Shown: piece after piece, positions 15,656-24,317 of the stretch
Layout: the number at the start of each line of letters is the position of its first letter
How positions within the stretch are numbered: position 1 is the first letter of the stretch
Notes under the pieces: model-generated
What the model was told of the DNA's origin: nothing
Seen by the model: only the letters and a program-made list of their open reading frames with translations
Database searches by the model: none
NCBI RefSeq assembly: GCF_004119445.1
Contig: NZ_QICI01000095.1
Span: 17,425-81,424 of the forward strand
Direction of reading: 5' to 3'
DNA length: 64,000 nucleotides
From: Chryseobacterium sp. CH21
GTDB taxonomy: Bacteria > Bacteroidota > Bacteroidia > Flavobacteriales > Weeksellaceae
Program-made: the position numbers and the translations under genes

Positions 15656-16123
15656 TTAATCCGTAATATTTCTTGTTTTTCTGATAGAATCAAGTTTCTT
15701 TTCAATATCAGCACTGAAAACCTTTTTTAATTTCAACTGATTATCTGTAAGTTTTGAAATAACAAAAGTACCGGTCATATTGGTATTGTAAGGAAATATT
15801 ATAGTCAGTGTAGAATCTGAAGCTTTTTTCCAGCTCCCGATATAACGGTCTGGTTTTTCATTTCTTTTAGTAACAGGTTCTTCCAAGGTATCATATCTTA
15901 AGGTCGATTTTATTAGATTTCCTGTAATTTTTCCGTTTTTCTGGAATCTGATTCCTTCTCTTCTTGCCTCAAAACCATCTTGTTTCTCATAAGTATAAAT
16001 ATAAGTATCCATTTTACTGAGATTCCAGGTTTGTAAAAGAAAAGGATTGGCAGTTTTGTCCTGGGCTTTAATACCAATGATCGCGAAAAAAGAGAAAATA
16101 CAGATACAAATAGGCTTTTTCAT
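15656..16123 (-). CDS. Secreted hypothetical protein, lipocalin-like
   Basis: About 155 aa from the ATG at 16123 (MKKPICICIFSFFAIIGIKAQ, signal peptide). The earlier in-frame Met at 16171 would place 16 residues before the signal peptide. The mature part has TWNLSKMDTYIYTYEKQ, IRFQKNGKITGN and SWKKASDSTLTIIF. This beta-strand pattern resembles the lipocalin-like proteins common in Bacteroidota; no specific family is claimed. It is divergent from the serine hydrolase. Confidence 0.65.
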   Translation of the reverse strand: MKKPICICIFSFFAIIGIKAQDKTANPFLLQTWNLSKMDTYIYTYEKQDGFEARREGIRFQKNGKITGNLIKSTLRYDTLEEPVTKRNEKPDRYIGSWKKASDSTLTIIFPYNTNMTGTFVISKLTDNQLKLKKVFSADIEKKLDSIRKTRNITD

Positions 16124-16185
16124 GAATACAACTGATTTATTGTAAAGTTTTAATACTGCTAAAATTAGCATCGCTTAATATTTAG

Positions 16186-16193
16186 TAAATTTG
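16186..16193 (+). promoter_or_regulatory. -7 box of the serine hydrolase gene
   Basis: TAAATTTG lies 18 bp before the ATG at 16212, which supports that ATG as the real start even though the reading frame breaks soon after it. Confidence 0.6.
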
Positions 16194-16211
16194 GGAAAAT
16201 TAAAATAAACA

Positions 16212-17754
16212 ATGAAACAGAAACTTTCTTTTTCATTTTTCTTTTGACCGTAGGATTGACCAATGCGCAGGTTGAAGAAAAAAAGCTGGATGAACTGATC
16301 CAAAATACCCTGAAAACCTTTGACGTGCCTGGAATGTCCGTAGGAATTGTAAAAGATGGGAAAATGATCTATTCCAAAGGTTTTGGAGTACGTTCTCTTA
16401 CCACTAAACAGCCTATGGATGACAATACGTTGGTTGGGATTGCTTCCAATTCTAAGGGGTTTACCTGTACAGCGTTAGCCATCTTAGCAGACGAAGGAAA
16501 GCTGAATTGGGATGATAAAGTTTCAAAATATATTCCTGAGTTCCAAATGTATGATCCTTACGTTTCTCAAAATGTAACAATCAAAGATCTTATTACCCAC
16601 AGAGCCGGATTAGGACTTGGACAGGGAGATCTTATGTTTTTCCGGAAGGAGGAAGCTTAACGGTTAATGATATCGTTCACAATGTAAGATATCTGAAGCC
16701 GGAAAACCCTTTCAGAACAAAATTGGATTATAACAACATCATGTTTATTGTTGCAGGAGAAGTGATTCACAGAGTTTCCGGATTAAGCTGGGCTGAATTT
16801 ATTGAACAGAGAATCATGAAACCTGTAGGAATGACTTCAAGTTTCGGAAGCTACAACAGAGCAAAAGCTACAGCCAATAAAATTGATGCACATGCTCCGG
16901 TAGATGGAAAAGCTATTGCTGTTCCTCATGATTGGAATGAGACAGGAAATGCAGCAGGAGGAATTATGAGTAATATCAAAGATATGACTACCTGGGCAGA
17001 ATGTCTGTTGAATAACTTCACCACAAAAGATGGAAAAAAGTTGGTTTCTGACAAGAATGTTCAACAGCTTTGGAGTCTGCAGATTCCAGACAGAGTAGCG
17101 GCGAAAAATCCATATGACACAAGTTTTTACGGATATGGGTTAGGGTGGTTCCTAAGTGATGTTAAAGGACATAAACAAGTACAACATACCGGTGGTTTGA
17201 TTGGAACGGTTACACAGTTTACTTTAATTCCGGATATGAAACTGGGAATTATAGTTTTAACAAACCAACAGTCAGGTGCAGCTTTCAACACCATTACGAA
17301 TACCGTTAAAGATTCTTATCTTGGGGTTGCAGACAGAAACTGGCTGAAAACATACGGTGACAGAATGTCTAAAATGGAAGCTGAATTTGACAAACAGAAG
17401 AAAGATGCTTTTGCAAAATTTGAAGCCTTCAAAAAAGAAAAATCCCTTCAGCCTAAAGCAGAGCAGTTTACAGGAACATACAATGATGTTTGGTTTGGTG
17501 ATGTAGAAATTGCTCAGCAGGGAAATACCTACAGAATTTCATGTAAAAACTCTCCGAGATTAAAAGGGGAACTGCTTCCATATTCTAACAACTCATTTAT
17601 CATTAAATGGGACGACAGAAGCTATGATGCTGATGCCTATATTATTTTCAGCTATGACGAGAACGGAAAAGCAGAATCTGCAAAATTGAAGGCAATCTCT
17701 GATGTGACAGATTTCAGTTTTGATTTTGATGATCTGGATTTGAAAAAGAAATAA
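16212..17754 (+). pseudogene. Serine hydrolase (beta-lactamase/PBP4* family), two frameshifts
   Basis: From ATG 16212 the frame breaks at T runs 16236-16245 and 16637-16641; adding one T at each gives one 514-aa reading frame. Corrected, it has a signal peptide (ending TNAQ), the catalytic SNSK motif (SxxK) in GIASNSKGFTCTAL, the YNN motif in LDYNNIMF and an HTGG motif. A C-terminal lipocalin-like domain (about 410-514) follows. The family comprises class C-like esterases and D-Ala-D-aminopeptidases. Both pieces are well conserved with no further damage, so sequencing error is at least as likely as true decay. Confidence 0.85.
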
Positions 17755-17873
17755 AACGAGGAATCACAAAAAATATTCTATAGGAAGGGGCTTTCGTCAT
17801 ATTTGACTTTGCAAGCACAAGAGAGAGCCTTTTCTTCTTGAATTCATTTAAAAGGTTTAGCCAAAACATAAAA

Positions 17874-17905
17874 GAGGATTCCGGTACATACTGGAATCCT
17901 CCTTT
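17874..17905. terminator. Bidirectional terminator
   Basis: GAGGATTCC (17874-17882) pairs with GGAATCCTC (17893-17901) over a 10-nt loop and is followed by TTTT on the plus strand. It lies between the serine hydrolase and the converging beta-propeller gene. Confidence 0.75.
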
Positions 17906-17939
17906 TGAATCAATATTTTAATCTTAGCTTTAGCTTTTT

Positions 17940-18992
17940 TTATTCTTTAATAAATTTCCTAATAACATCCCCGATCTGAATGATATAAGCTCCTTTTACC
18001 AGATTGCTTACATTAATAGATTCCCGTTCCAATCTTCCGGAAAGAACAAGATTTCCTTTTATTCCGAAGATTTTATATTCTTTTGTGGGAGCATTTCGTA
18101 CATTTAATATATCTTTTGCAGGAATAGGATAAATAGCGGTGGTATTTTTATGGTTTTTCTGATCTGAAACTGAAAGGGCTGCCAAATCCGCATTTAATAT
18201 AGAACCTGCAAAAAAATCTGTTACATATATCGTATTACCATTTACAGCCAGTCCGGAAGGATATTGAAATCCACTGGAAATAAGCCCGTCTGATATGACA
18301 GGATTGGCTGAAGCGTAATTAAGTTTAGAAACCTTAGCTGCTCCTGCCTCACAAATAAATAATTCCTGTCCATAAGAAGCAAGACCAGACGGATAGTTTA
18401 GCCCCTGCGCTATAATCTCAGGCGAACTGGAGCTGTTCATGTCAAATTTTGAAACCCTTCCTTCAAATCTTTCTGTAAAATAAATAATCTTATCAATAAT
18501 CTCAATTTCAAACGGAGATTGTGCAGATGTTACATCAATCAGTTGAGGCGGGTTTTGACTTACATCTATCTTTGCGATCTTATTGTCACCCTCAAGTGCC
18601 ATATACAGATCATTTCCTACGAATTCCAATCCAAGAGGACTGCTGATACCTGTTAATACAACTTCACGGCTTGGATTGCTAGAAGTAAGGTCAACCTTAG
18701 AAATCTGATCTCCCCCAAACTCTGAAACATACAGGACATTGTTTCTCAAAGCAAGTCCATAAGGACGATTGACACCTGTAACAACATCAACCGGGGGAGA
18801 AGCGGGATCATTTATATTGATTTTGATGACTTTATCCTCTGAATACAGTCCGATATACATGGTATTGCCGTCAATAATCATAGGATTGGGGGTGTTCAGA
18901 TTACTAATAAATACATTTGCAGTAGCTTGTGCATATAATCTGGCTCCTGTTAAAAAGATGATAAACACGAAGAAATAAAGTTGTTTTTTCAT
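17940..18992 (-). CDS. Secreted beta-propeller protein with T9SS sorting domain
   Basis: 350 aa. The signal peptide ends GARLYAQ. About six repeats of 40-45 residues follow (NNVLYVSEFGGDQISKVDL, GNDLYMALEGDNKIAKIDV, NGNTIYVTDFFAGSI), typical of an NHL/SMP-30-like propeller. The last about 70 residues (TAIYPIPAKDILNVRNAP to KFIKE) form a type A C-terminal sorting domain, so export by the type IX system is expected. Target and ligand are unknown. A minus-strand -7 box (TACTTTTG, 19025-19032) lies 33 bp before its ATG. Confidence 0.88.
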   Translation of the reverse strand: MKKQLYFFVFIIFLTGARLYAQATANVFISNLNTPNPMIIDGNTMYIGLYSEDKVIKININDPASPPVDVVTGVNRPYGLALRNNVLYVSEFGGDQISKVDLTSSNPSREVVLTGISSPLGLEFVGNDLYMALEGDNKIAKIDVSQNPPQLIDVTSAQSPFEIEIIDKIIYFTERFEGRVSKFDMNSSSSPEIIAQGLNYPSGLASYGQELFICEAGAAKVSKLNYASANPVISDGLISSGFQYPSGLAVNGNTIYVTDFFAGSILNADLAALSVSDQKNHKNTTAIYPIPAKDILNVRNAPTKEYKIFGIKGNLVLSGRLERESINVSNLVKGAYIIQIGDVIRKFIKE

Positions 18993-19024
18993 TTATTTTT
19001 ATTTAGAATAATTAAATTTTAAAA

Positions 19025-19032
19025 CAAAAGTA
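19025..19032 (-). promoter_or_regulatory. -7 box of the T9SS propeller gene
   Basis: TACTTTTG on the minus strand fits TAnnTTTG. The rest of the gap up to 19200 is AT-rich and shows no other feature. Confidence 0.5.
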
Positions 19033-19200
19033 TATTAATAAAAACAAAATTTATAGGAATGTGACAAAAGTCATAAACAAAATAGCTTACATTTATATGT
19101 TGGAAAATAATTGCAAGATTTAGCAGAATCCGGCCTTAGCCGTCCTTCAATAGTGGTTGTGATCAATTTGGATTTAGCAAAACTTAAAAAATAAAATGTA

Positions 19201-20091
19201 TTATCTTAAAAGAGAAAGATCCTGATTTGCTAAAGTAAGCTCTGTATTAAGATGTTGTTTTTCAAAGAAATTTTTTAGCTCAAGAAGTCTTTTCTTATTG
19301 TTATAATGGATGCTTGAATTCAGTTTTCTTTGACAAAGTGAACAGGCTCTGGCCAGGTGATAATCAGTTTCTGATAATGAATTGGTTCCATTCATTACAC
19401 AGTTGGCATTCAGGCAGTGGCTGATTCCGAACATATGACCAATTTCGTGGGAACTTATTTTTATTAATCTTAAAAGACTCTCATTGAAATTTGAATCGGT
19501 TAAGTGACCGTTTGCAAATCTGTACATCGAAGTTACTCCTACGCCATCTTCATAGGAAGCGAGTCCGAAAATGTAGTTCCATTCCGGTTTTGGGAAAAGA
19601 TCTTTCTCTGTAATTCCCATAAGTACTACAGCATCTTTAGGCTTTCTTTTGATCAGAATGCTGTCCAGTACATATCCTGCCAGAATTTGTTCTTGTCCTT
19701 CCTTTGAAATTCTTTTCACTTTTTCAGGGAAGATGGTATTGGGTATAGCAGGAAGTATTTTAGTCTCCAGCTGGAAATATATTTTTAAATATTCCTTTGT
19801 GAGGGCTATTTCTTTTTTCTGAAATTCATTAAACGTTCCGATAGGTTGAAGGTAAATGATATTTTTTCCAGATTCTGGTTTTATCTTTTTTAATTTTTGA
19901 AAATCTTCAAACGTTTGGAAATGTTCATTGTGATTATACCGCCAGCTTCCGGGTTTTGGTGAAGAAAGCTTTATATCATTTAAAGCAATAGACTCATAGA
20001 AAGTTTTCTTCTGTTTCTGACATGAGAAAAGAAGGATTAATATTGTGACATAAAAAAATAAGGGACTAAAGTTATATTTTCCCCGGCTCAT
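19201..20091 (-). CDS. Archaemetzincin-like zinc metalloprotease, lipoprotein
   Basis: About 296 aa from ATG 20091. The N-terminus FYVTILILLFSCQ has a lipobox Cys. Near residue 225 is HEIGHMFGISHC, followed by CVM and, about 16 residues later, CSLC. This is the archaemetzincin pattern HExxHxxGxxHC...CxM...CxxC, binding one catalytic and one structural zinc. Known archaemetzincins are aminopeptidase-like; the substrate here is unknown. An upstream ATG at 20142 lies deep in the preceding gene and would remove the signal peptide from the N-terminus. It overlaps the phosphatase gene by 20 bp. Confidence 0.88.
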   Translation of the reverse strand: MSRGKYNFSPLFFYVTILILLFSCQKQKKTFYESIALNDIKLSSPKPGSWRYNHNEHFQTFEDFQKLKKIKPESGKNIIYLQPIGTFNEFQKKEIALTKEYLKIYFQLETKILPAIPNTIFPEKVKRISKEGQEQILAGYVLDSILIKRKPKDAVVLMGITEKDLFPKPEWNYIFGLASYEDGVGVTSMYRFANGHLTDSNFNESLLRLIKISSHEIGHMFGISHCLNANCVMNGTNSLSETDYHLARACSLCQRKLNSSIHYNNKKRLLELKNFFEKQHLNTELTLANQDLSLLR

Positions 20092-20548
20092 AAAAGAACA
20101 ACAGTTTCTTTTTCGCTCCGTCGAATTCGGACCATGATTCACAGTCTACTTCAAAACCGGCCACTCCGCAGGTAGGAAAATGGAAAATATCTTCAGAAAT
20201 GGAATTGGCAAAATTGGAAATTCCATTGTTATGGGAGAAGAAAGCAACCGAATTAAGGTTGTCATCCAGGTCATAGATTACAGATTCAAAACTTCTTTCC
20301 GAGGGATTATACAATTTTTCATCAGTGGAACAGTTGAGTTGATAAGCCTGATTAAAAATTTTACAGGTATTGAGCGCGCGTACTGCGGGGCTGGACACAA
20401 AATGATCAATGGAAATATTATTGTTTTTCAGGAATCTGGACATGTGCATAGCATCCTCCAAACCCTTGTCTGCCAAAGGTCTGTCAAAGTCCTCCGTTTC
20501 CTCCGGCCAGTCGCTTTTCGCATGTCTTACGAGGATGAGTTTCTTCAT
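20072..20548 (-). CDS. SixA-type histidine phosphatase family protein
   Basis: A 158-aa member of the histidine phosphatase superfamily. The catalytic LVRHAKSDWPE motif (RHxKSxW, as in SixA) is at the N-terminus. FDRPLADKGLEDA, SSPAVRALNTCKIF and the second His in VAFFSHNNGISNF follow. SixA removes phosphate from histidine kinases or the PTS protein NPr in proteobacteria; here the substrate is open. It is the first gene of a pair with the archaemetzincin-like gene. Confidence 0.9.
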   Translation of the reverse strand: MKKLILVRHAKSDWPEETEDFDRPLADKGLEDAMHMSRFLKNNNISIDHFVSSPAVRALNTCKIFNQAYQLNCSTDEKLYNPSERSFESVIYDLDDNLNSVAFFSHNNGISNFANSISEDIFHFPTCGVAGFEVDCESWSEFDGAKKKLLFFYEPGKI

Positions 20549-20648
20549 ATAATTGTTTTTTGGAAGATTAAAATTATAAAAAAAATAATGGAATAAAACA
20601 TGATTTATATAAAAAAACTGCGTTATGAATAAAATCAGTAAATTTTAC

Positions 20649-20656
20649 TAAATTTG
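20649..20656 (+). promoter_or_regulatory. -7 box of ruvX-def, almost leaderless
   Basis: TAAATTTG ends only 7 bp before the ruvX ATG, so the transcript should begin within a few bases of the start codon. Confidence 0.6.
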
Positions 20657-20663
20657 CAGACTT

Positions 20664-21080
20664 ATGGGACAAATCCTTGCAATAGACTACGGAAAAGCTC
20701 GTTGTGGTATCGCTGCAACTGACGATATGCAGATCATAGCCAGTGGGCTGGACACTGTAGAGAACCGTTCTTTAATGGGTTTTTTGAAAAAATATTTCAG
20801 CGAAAACAAGGTAGATGAAGTAGTAATTGGACTTCCCATAGATTTGAAAGGAAACGTTTCGGAAGTGGAAACGGATATTTTAAAATTCATAGAAGAATTT
20901 AAAAAAGAATTTTCGGATATTGCGGTTCACCGTTTGGACGAAAGATTTACTTCCAAAATGGCTTCATTCTTTATTTCCCAAAGTGGAAAAAATAAGAAAA
21001 AGAGGCAGGAAAAAGGATTAATAGATAAAGTAAGTGCAACCATCATATTGCAGAATTTTTTAGAACAAAGATTAAGATGA
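20664..21080 (+). CDS. ruvX: RuvX/YqgF family Holliday junction resolvase-like protein
   Basis: 138 aa, the family's standard size, with an RNase H-like fold. The catalytic Asp is in ILAIDYGKARCGIA, and EVVIGLPIDLKGN and RLDERFTSKMA follow. E. coli YqgF takes part in 16S pre-rRNA 5' processing, and a resolvase role has been proposed. It overlaps def by 4 bp (ATGA), so the two are translationally coupled. Confidence 0.94.
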   Translation: MGQILAIDYGKARCGIAATDDMQIIASGLDTVENRSLMGFLKKYFSENKVDEVVIGLPIDLKGNVSEVETDILKFIEEFKKEFSDIAVHRLDERFTSKMASFFISQSGKNKKKRQEKGLIDKVSATIILQNFLEQRLR

Positions 21081-21649
21081 TATTACCGATAAGAGCTTTT
21101 GGGGATCCTGTTTTGAGAAAAGTGGGAAAAGATATAGACAAAGATTATCCCGAATTACAGGAATTGATAGACAATATGTTCGAAACGATGTACAGCGCAA
21201 ATGGCATAGGTCTTGCAGCGCCTCAGATTGGTTTGGATATCCGTCTGTTTGTAATAGATGTGACGCCTCTTGCAGAAGATGAGGATTATGAAGATATTAA
21301 AGATGAGTTGGCAGAGTTTAAAAAAGTCTTCATCAACGCTCAGATTCTTGAAGAATCCGGTGAAGAATGGAAGTTCAATGAAGGTTGTCTTTCTATTCCG
21401 GATGTAAGAGAAGACGTGAAAAGAAAGGGGACTATCGTTATTGAATATTATGACGAAAATTTTGTGAAACATACAGAAACTTTTTCCGATATTAGAGCCC
21501 GCGTAATTCAGCATGAATATGACCACATTGAAGGGGTTTTATTTACTGACCACCTGAGTGCATTGAAAAAGAAACTGGTGAAGGGTAAACTGACAAAAAT
21601 CTCTCAGGGTGACGTAAACATCGGTTACAAAATGAGATTTCCAAAGTAA
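21077..21649 (+). CDS. def: Peptide deformylase
   Basis: 190 aa. It removes the formyl group from nascent proteins. All three motifs are visible: GIGLAAPQIG, EGCLSIP with the metal-binding Cys, and QHEYDHIEG with HExxH. An acidic insert (LAEDEDYEDIKDELAEF) follows the first motif, as in other Bacteroidota deformylases. Coupled to ruvX and followed by DUF5606. Confidence 0.96.
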   Translation: MILPIRAFGDPVLRKVGKDIDKDYPELQELIDNMFETMYSANGIGLAAPQIGLDIRLFVIDVTPLAEDEDYEDIKDELAEFKKVFINAQILEESGEEWKFNEGCLSIPDVREDVKRKGTIVIEYYDENFVKHTETFSDIRARVIQHEYDHIEGVLFTDHLSALKKKLVKGKLTKISQGDVNIGYKMRFPK

Positions 21650-21724
21650 TTTAAACAAGGATTAAAACGAATAATATAAAGCAAAAAGCTAGTGCTGATT
21701 GCAGAATTTACAAAAAATAAAATT

Positions 21725-22282
21725 ATGCTGTTAGAAAAAATAATTTCAATTTCTGGAAAACCAGGACTTTTCAAATTAGTTTCTCAATTAAGAAACGGAT
21801 TCATCATTGAAGATGTTACCAACAAGAAAAAAGTAAGCATTGGAAACTCAAGCCAGGTAAGCTTACTAGACAATATTGCTATGTTTACATTTGAGAAAGA
21901 AGTTCCTTTGTTTGAAGTATTTGAAAATATTGCTAAAAACAATGATTATAAGGAAACTATTTCTCACAAATCTTCTGATGCAGATTTGAAAGACTTCATG
22001 TTAGCTTCTCTTCCTAATTATGATACAGAAAGAGTATATTCTTCTGACATCAAGAAACTAGCGCAGTGGTACAACATCCTACATAAAGCAGGATATATCA
22101 CTCCGGATAGCTTTGTAAAAGCAGAGCCTGAAACTTTAGACGGAGAGCCTGCAACAGAAGAAGTAAGCATTGAAAAAGAAGCTAAGAAAGCTCCAAAGGC
22201 GGAGAAACCAGCTGCTCCAAAAGTAAAAGCTACTTCAGCTGCAAAATCAGCTCCAAAGAGTACACACAGAAAACAAGGATAA
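21725..22282 (+). CDS. DUF5606 domain protein
   Basis: About 185 aa from ATG 21725 (MLLEKIISISGKPGLFKLV). The N-terminal about 130 residues form the DUF5606 domain found in Bacteroidota, and FIIEDVTNKKKVSIGNSSQVSLL is typical. The C-terminal tail of about 50 residues is Lys/Ala/Pro-rich (EKPAAPKVKATSAAKSAP), likely disordered and suited to nucleic-acid contact. No function is known. An in-frame GTG at 21692 would add 11 residues before the conserved start. It follows def and ends at a strong terminator. Confidence 0.85.
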   Translation: MLLEKIISISGKPGLFKLVSQLRNGFIIEDVTNKKKVSIGNSSQVSLLDNIAMFTFEKEVPLFEVFENIAKNNDYKETISHKSSDADLKDFMLASLPNYDTERVYSSDIKKLAQWYNILHKAGYITPDSFVKAEPETLDGEPATEEVSIEKEAKKAPKAEKPAAPKVKATSAAKSAPKSTHRKQG

Positions 22283-22308
22283 TTCATTTTTGAATTAAAA
22301 ATACAAAG

Positions 22309-22339
22309 CCTTGTCTGGAATTTCCGGACAAGGTTTTTT
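22309..22339 (+). terminator. Terminator of the ruvX-def-DUF5606 unit
   Basis: CCTTGTCTGG (22309-22318) pairs with CCGGACAAGG (22324-22333), with one G-T pair, and is followed by T6. Confidence 0.85.
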
Positions 22340-22377
22340 GTTTTTTCAGACAAAAGATAATTGCTTGCTAATATTCC

Positions 22378-22410
22378 AAACCTAACAGGTTTCGAAAACC
22401 TGTTAGGTTT
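22378..22410. repeat. Palindromic intergenic repeat AAACCTAACAGGTTT, copy 1
   Basis: A perfect 15-bp inverted repeat (22378-22392 and 22396-22410) with a 3-bp spacer. A second copy of the same element lies in the nuoI-nuoH spacer at 42185-42217. Confidence 0.85.
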
Positions 22411-22460
22411 ACATATCGAATCTTTCCGGATTCTGCACTCCGCAACTTTTACTTCCAACG

Positions 22461-22493
22461 TTTGTAATGATGTCCGAATAACCCTTACATTTG
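22461..22493 (+). promoter_or_regulatory. Promoter of mazG
   Basis: TTTG at 22461-22464 and TACATTTG at 22486-22493 are 21 bp apart. The ATG at 22519 follows, which favours it over the in-frame TTG at 22501. Confidence 0.65.
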
Positions 22494-22518
22494 TATAAGA
22501 TTGAATTTCCCATTACTT

Positions 22519-23286
22519 ATGAATACGAAACAGGAGAAACTGGAGGCCTTTGGCAGATTGCTGGATATTATGGATGATTTGCGTGAAAAATGTCCGTGGG
22601 ATCAGAAACAAACGTTAGAATCCCTTCGTCATCTTACCCTTGAAGAAACCTATGAACTTTCAGATGCTATTTTGCAGAACGATTTGCAAGAAATAAAAAA
22701 GGAATTGGGCGATGTTCTGCTTCATTTGGTTTTTTATGCTAAGATTGGTTCGGAAAAAGAAAGTTTTGATATTGCAGATGTTATCAATTCCCTGAATGAA
22801 AAGCTGATCTTCCGTCATCCTCATATTTATGGAGATGTTGAAGTAAAAGATGAGGAAGAGGTGAAACAGAACTGGGAGAAATTAAAATTAAAAGAAGGCA
22901 ATAAATCCATTTTAGGCGGAGTACCGAAAAGTCTGCCGAGTTTGGTAAAAGCCTACAGAATTCAGGATAAGGTAAAAGGAATTGGTTTTGAATTTCATGA
23001 TGCTGAAGATGCATGGAAAAAAGTAGATGAAGAAATTCAGGAGTTTCATGCCGAGACTGATCTTGATAAAAAAGAACAGGAATTGGGTGATGTATTTTTC
23101 TCTCTGATCAATTATGCAAGGATTTCGGGGATCAATCCGGATTCTGCTTTAGAAAGAACCAACCTGAAGTTTATTTCGAGATTTCAAAAAATGGAAGGAC
23201 TTGCCGAGGAGCAGGATCTGAAATTAGCAGATATGTCTCTTGAAGAAATGGATGTTCTCTGGGAACAGGCAAAAAAACTTTCATAG
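22519..23286 (+). CDS. mazG: Nucleoside triphosphate pyrophosphohydrolase MazG
   Basis: About 255 aa from ATG 22519 (MNTKQEKLEAFGRLLDIM). There are two MazG all-alpha NTP-PPase modules, as in E. coli MazG. The first has CPWDQKQTLESLRHLTLEETYEL and ELGDVLLHLVFYAKI; the second has EEIQEFHAE and ELGDVFFSLINYAR (ExxE...ExxD metal motifs). It hydrolyses (d)NTPs to monophosphate and pyrophosphate. Here it is not next to a relA or mazEF system. Confidence 0.95.
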   Translation: MNTKQEKLEAFGRLLDIMDDLREKCPWDQKQTLESLRHLTLEETYELSDAILQNDLQEIKKELGDVLLHLVFYAKIGSEKESFDIADVINSLNEKLIFRHPHIYGDVEVKDEEEVKQNWEKLKLKEGNKSILGGVPKSLPSLVKAYRIQDKVKGIGFEFHDAEDAWKKVDEEIQEFHAETDLDKKEQELGDVFFSLINYARISGINPDSALERTNLKFISRFQKMEGLAEEQDLKLADMSLEEMDVLWEQAKKLS

Positions 23287-23343
23287 TTACCGATTGGAAC
23301 AATTAATGCTTCTTATATTCAGTTAAAAAAATAAAAAATAAAT

Positions 23344-24216
23344 ATGTTACGCTTTCTTATTTTACCCGCTTTGCTTTTATTGAGTTGCAATCCAAAAGCT
23401 CAGAATTCTCCCACTAACGAAGATGAATTGAAGGTTCAATTTACCCTACCTAAAAAGTTGAAGGAAGTTTCCGGAATTACTTTATCAAAGGATAAGAAAA
23501 CAATCTGGGCAATAGAAGACAGAGGAAATAAAAATGCAATATACGGCGTAGATAATAAAGGAGATCTGGTAGCAAAAGTACCCGTAGAAAATACTGAGAA
23601 TACCGACTGGGAAGATATCATTTCAGATACTCAGGGAAACATTTATATCGGAGATTTTGGGAATAATGATAATGACAGACAGGATCTGGCGATCTTAAAA
23701 ACAGATCTGAAAGATATCACTCAAATAACGACGAAAGTGGTTCAGACTACAAAATTCCATTATCAGGGACAGACTGAATTTCCACCTAAAAAATCAAATC
23801 TGCTGTATGATTGTGAAGCTTTTGTAGAAATGAACGGGAATTTCTACTTATTCACGAAAAACAGAAGCAAGGGTTTTGACGGAACTTTCCTGATATTCCA
23901 GGTGCCTAATAAAGAAGGTAATTTTGAAGCAAAATTGATAGGAACATTAAAACTTGAAGGAGGTTATAATGATGCGGCAATTACTTCTGCAACCATCAAC
24001 AGTACAAAAGATAAAATTGTATTGCTGACACATAAAAATGTACATGTTCTTACCGGGTTTACTGCAGATAATTTTAGCACTGCAAAAATCCAGAAAATTC
24101 CTTTACACCATAATTCTCAGAAGGAAGCTATTGTTTTCCTTGACGATAAGACATTAATGATCGCTGATGAGAAGGGTAAAGATGAAGGTGGAAATGTGTA
24201 TACGTTTACCTTTTAA
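23344..24216 (+). CDS. Beta-propeller lipoprotein, SdiA-regulated-like
   Basis: 290 aa. The signal peptide MLRFLILPALLLLSC has a lipobox Cys. The mature part holds propeller-like strands: ELKVQFTLPKKLKEVSGIT, WEDIISDTQGNIYIGDFGNN, LLYDCEAFVEMNGNFYLFTK and GGYNDAAITSATI. The EVSGI and DWEDI motifs recall the SdiA-regulated/teneurin-like propeller lipoproteins of Bacteroidota. No enzyme activity can be assigned. It follows mazG by 57 bp. Confidence 0.72.
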   Translation: MLRFLILPALLLLSCNPKAQNSPTNEDELKVQFTLPKKLKEVSGITLSKDKKTIWAIEDRGNKNAIYGVDNKGDLVAKVPVENTENTDWEDIISDTQGNIYIGDFGNNDNDRQDLAILKTDLKDITQITTKVVQTTKFHYQGQTEFPPKKSNLLYDCEAFVEMNGNFYLFTKNRSKGFDGTFLIFQVPNKEGNFEAKLIGTLKLEGGYNDAAITSATINSTKDKIVLLTHKNVHVLTGFTADNFSTAKIQKIPLHHNSQKEAIVFLDDKTLMIADEKGKDEGGNVYTFTF

Positions 24217-24245
24217 ACTTTTAAAGGATATATTTCAATAAAATT

Positions 24246-24277
24246 AAAACCCCACAGCATAAATCTGTGGGGTTTTT
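24246..24277. terminator. Bidirectional terminator
   Basis: AAAACCCCACAG (24246-24257) pairs perfectly with 24265-24276 over a 7-nt loop, with a T run after it. It lies between two convergent genes. Confidence 0.85.
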
Positions 24278-24317
24278 GAATATATGAAAGTATTAAAGTG
24301 ATTGATGTTTGTATCGG

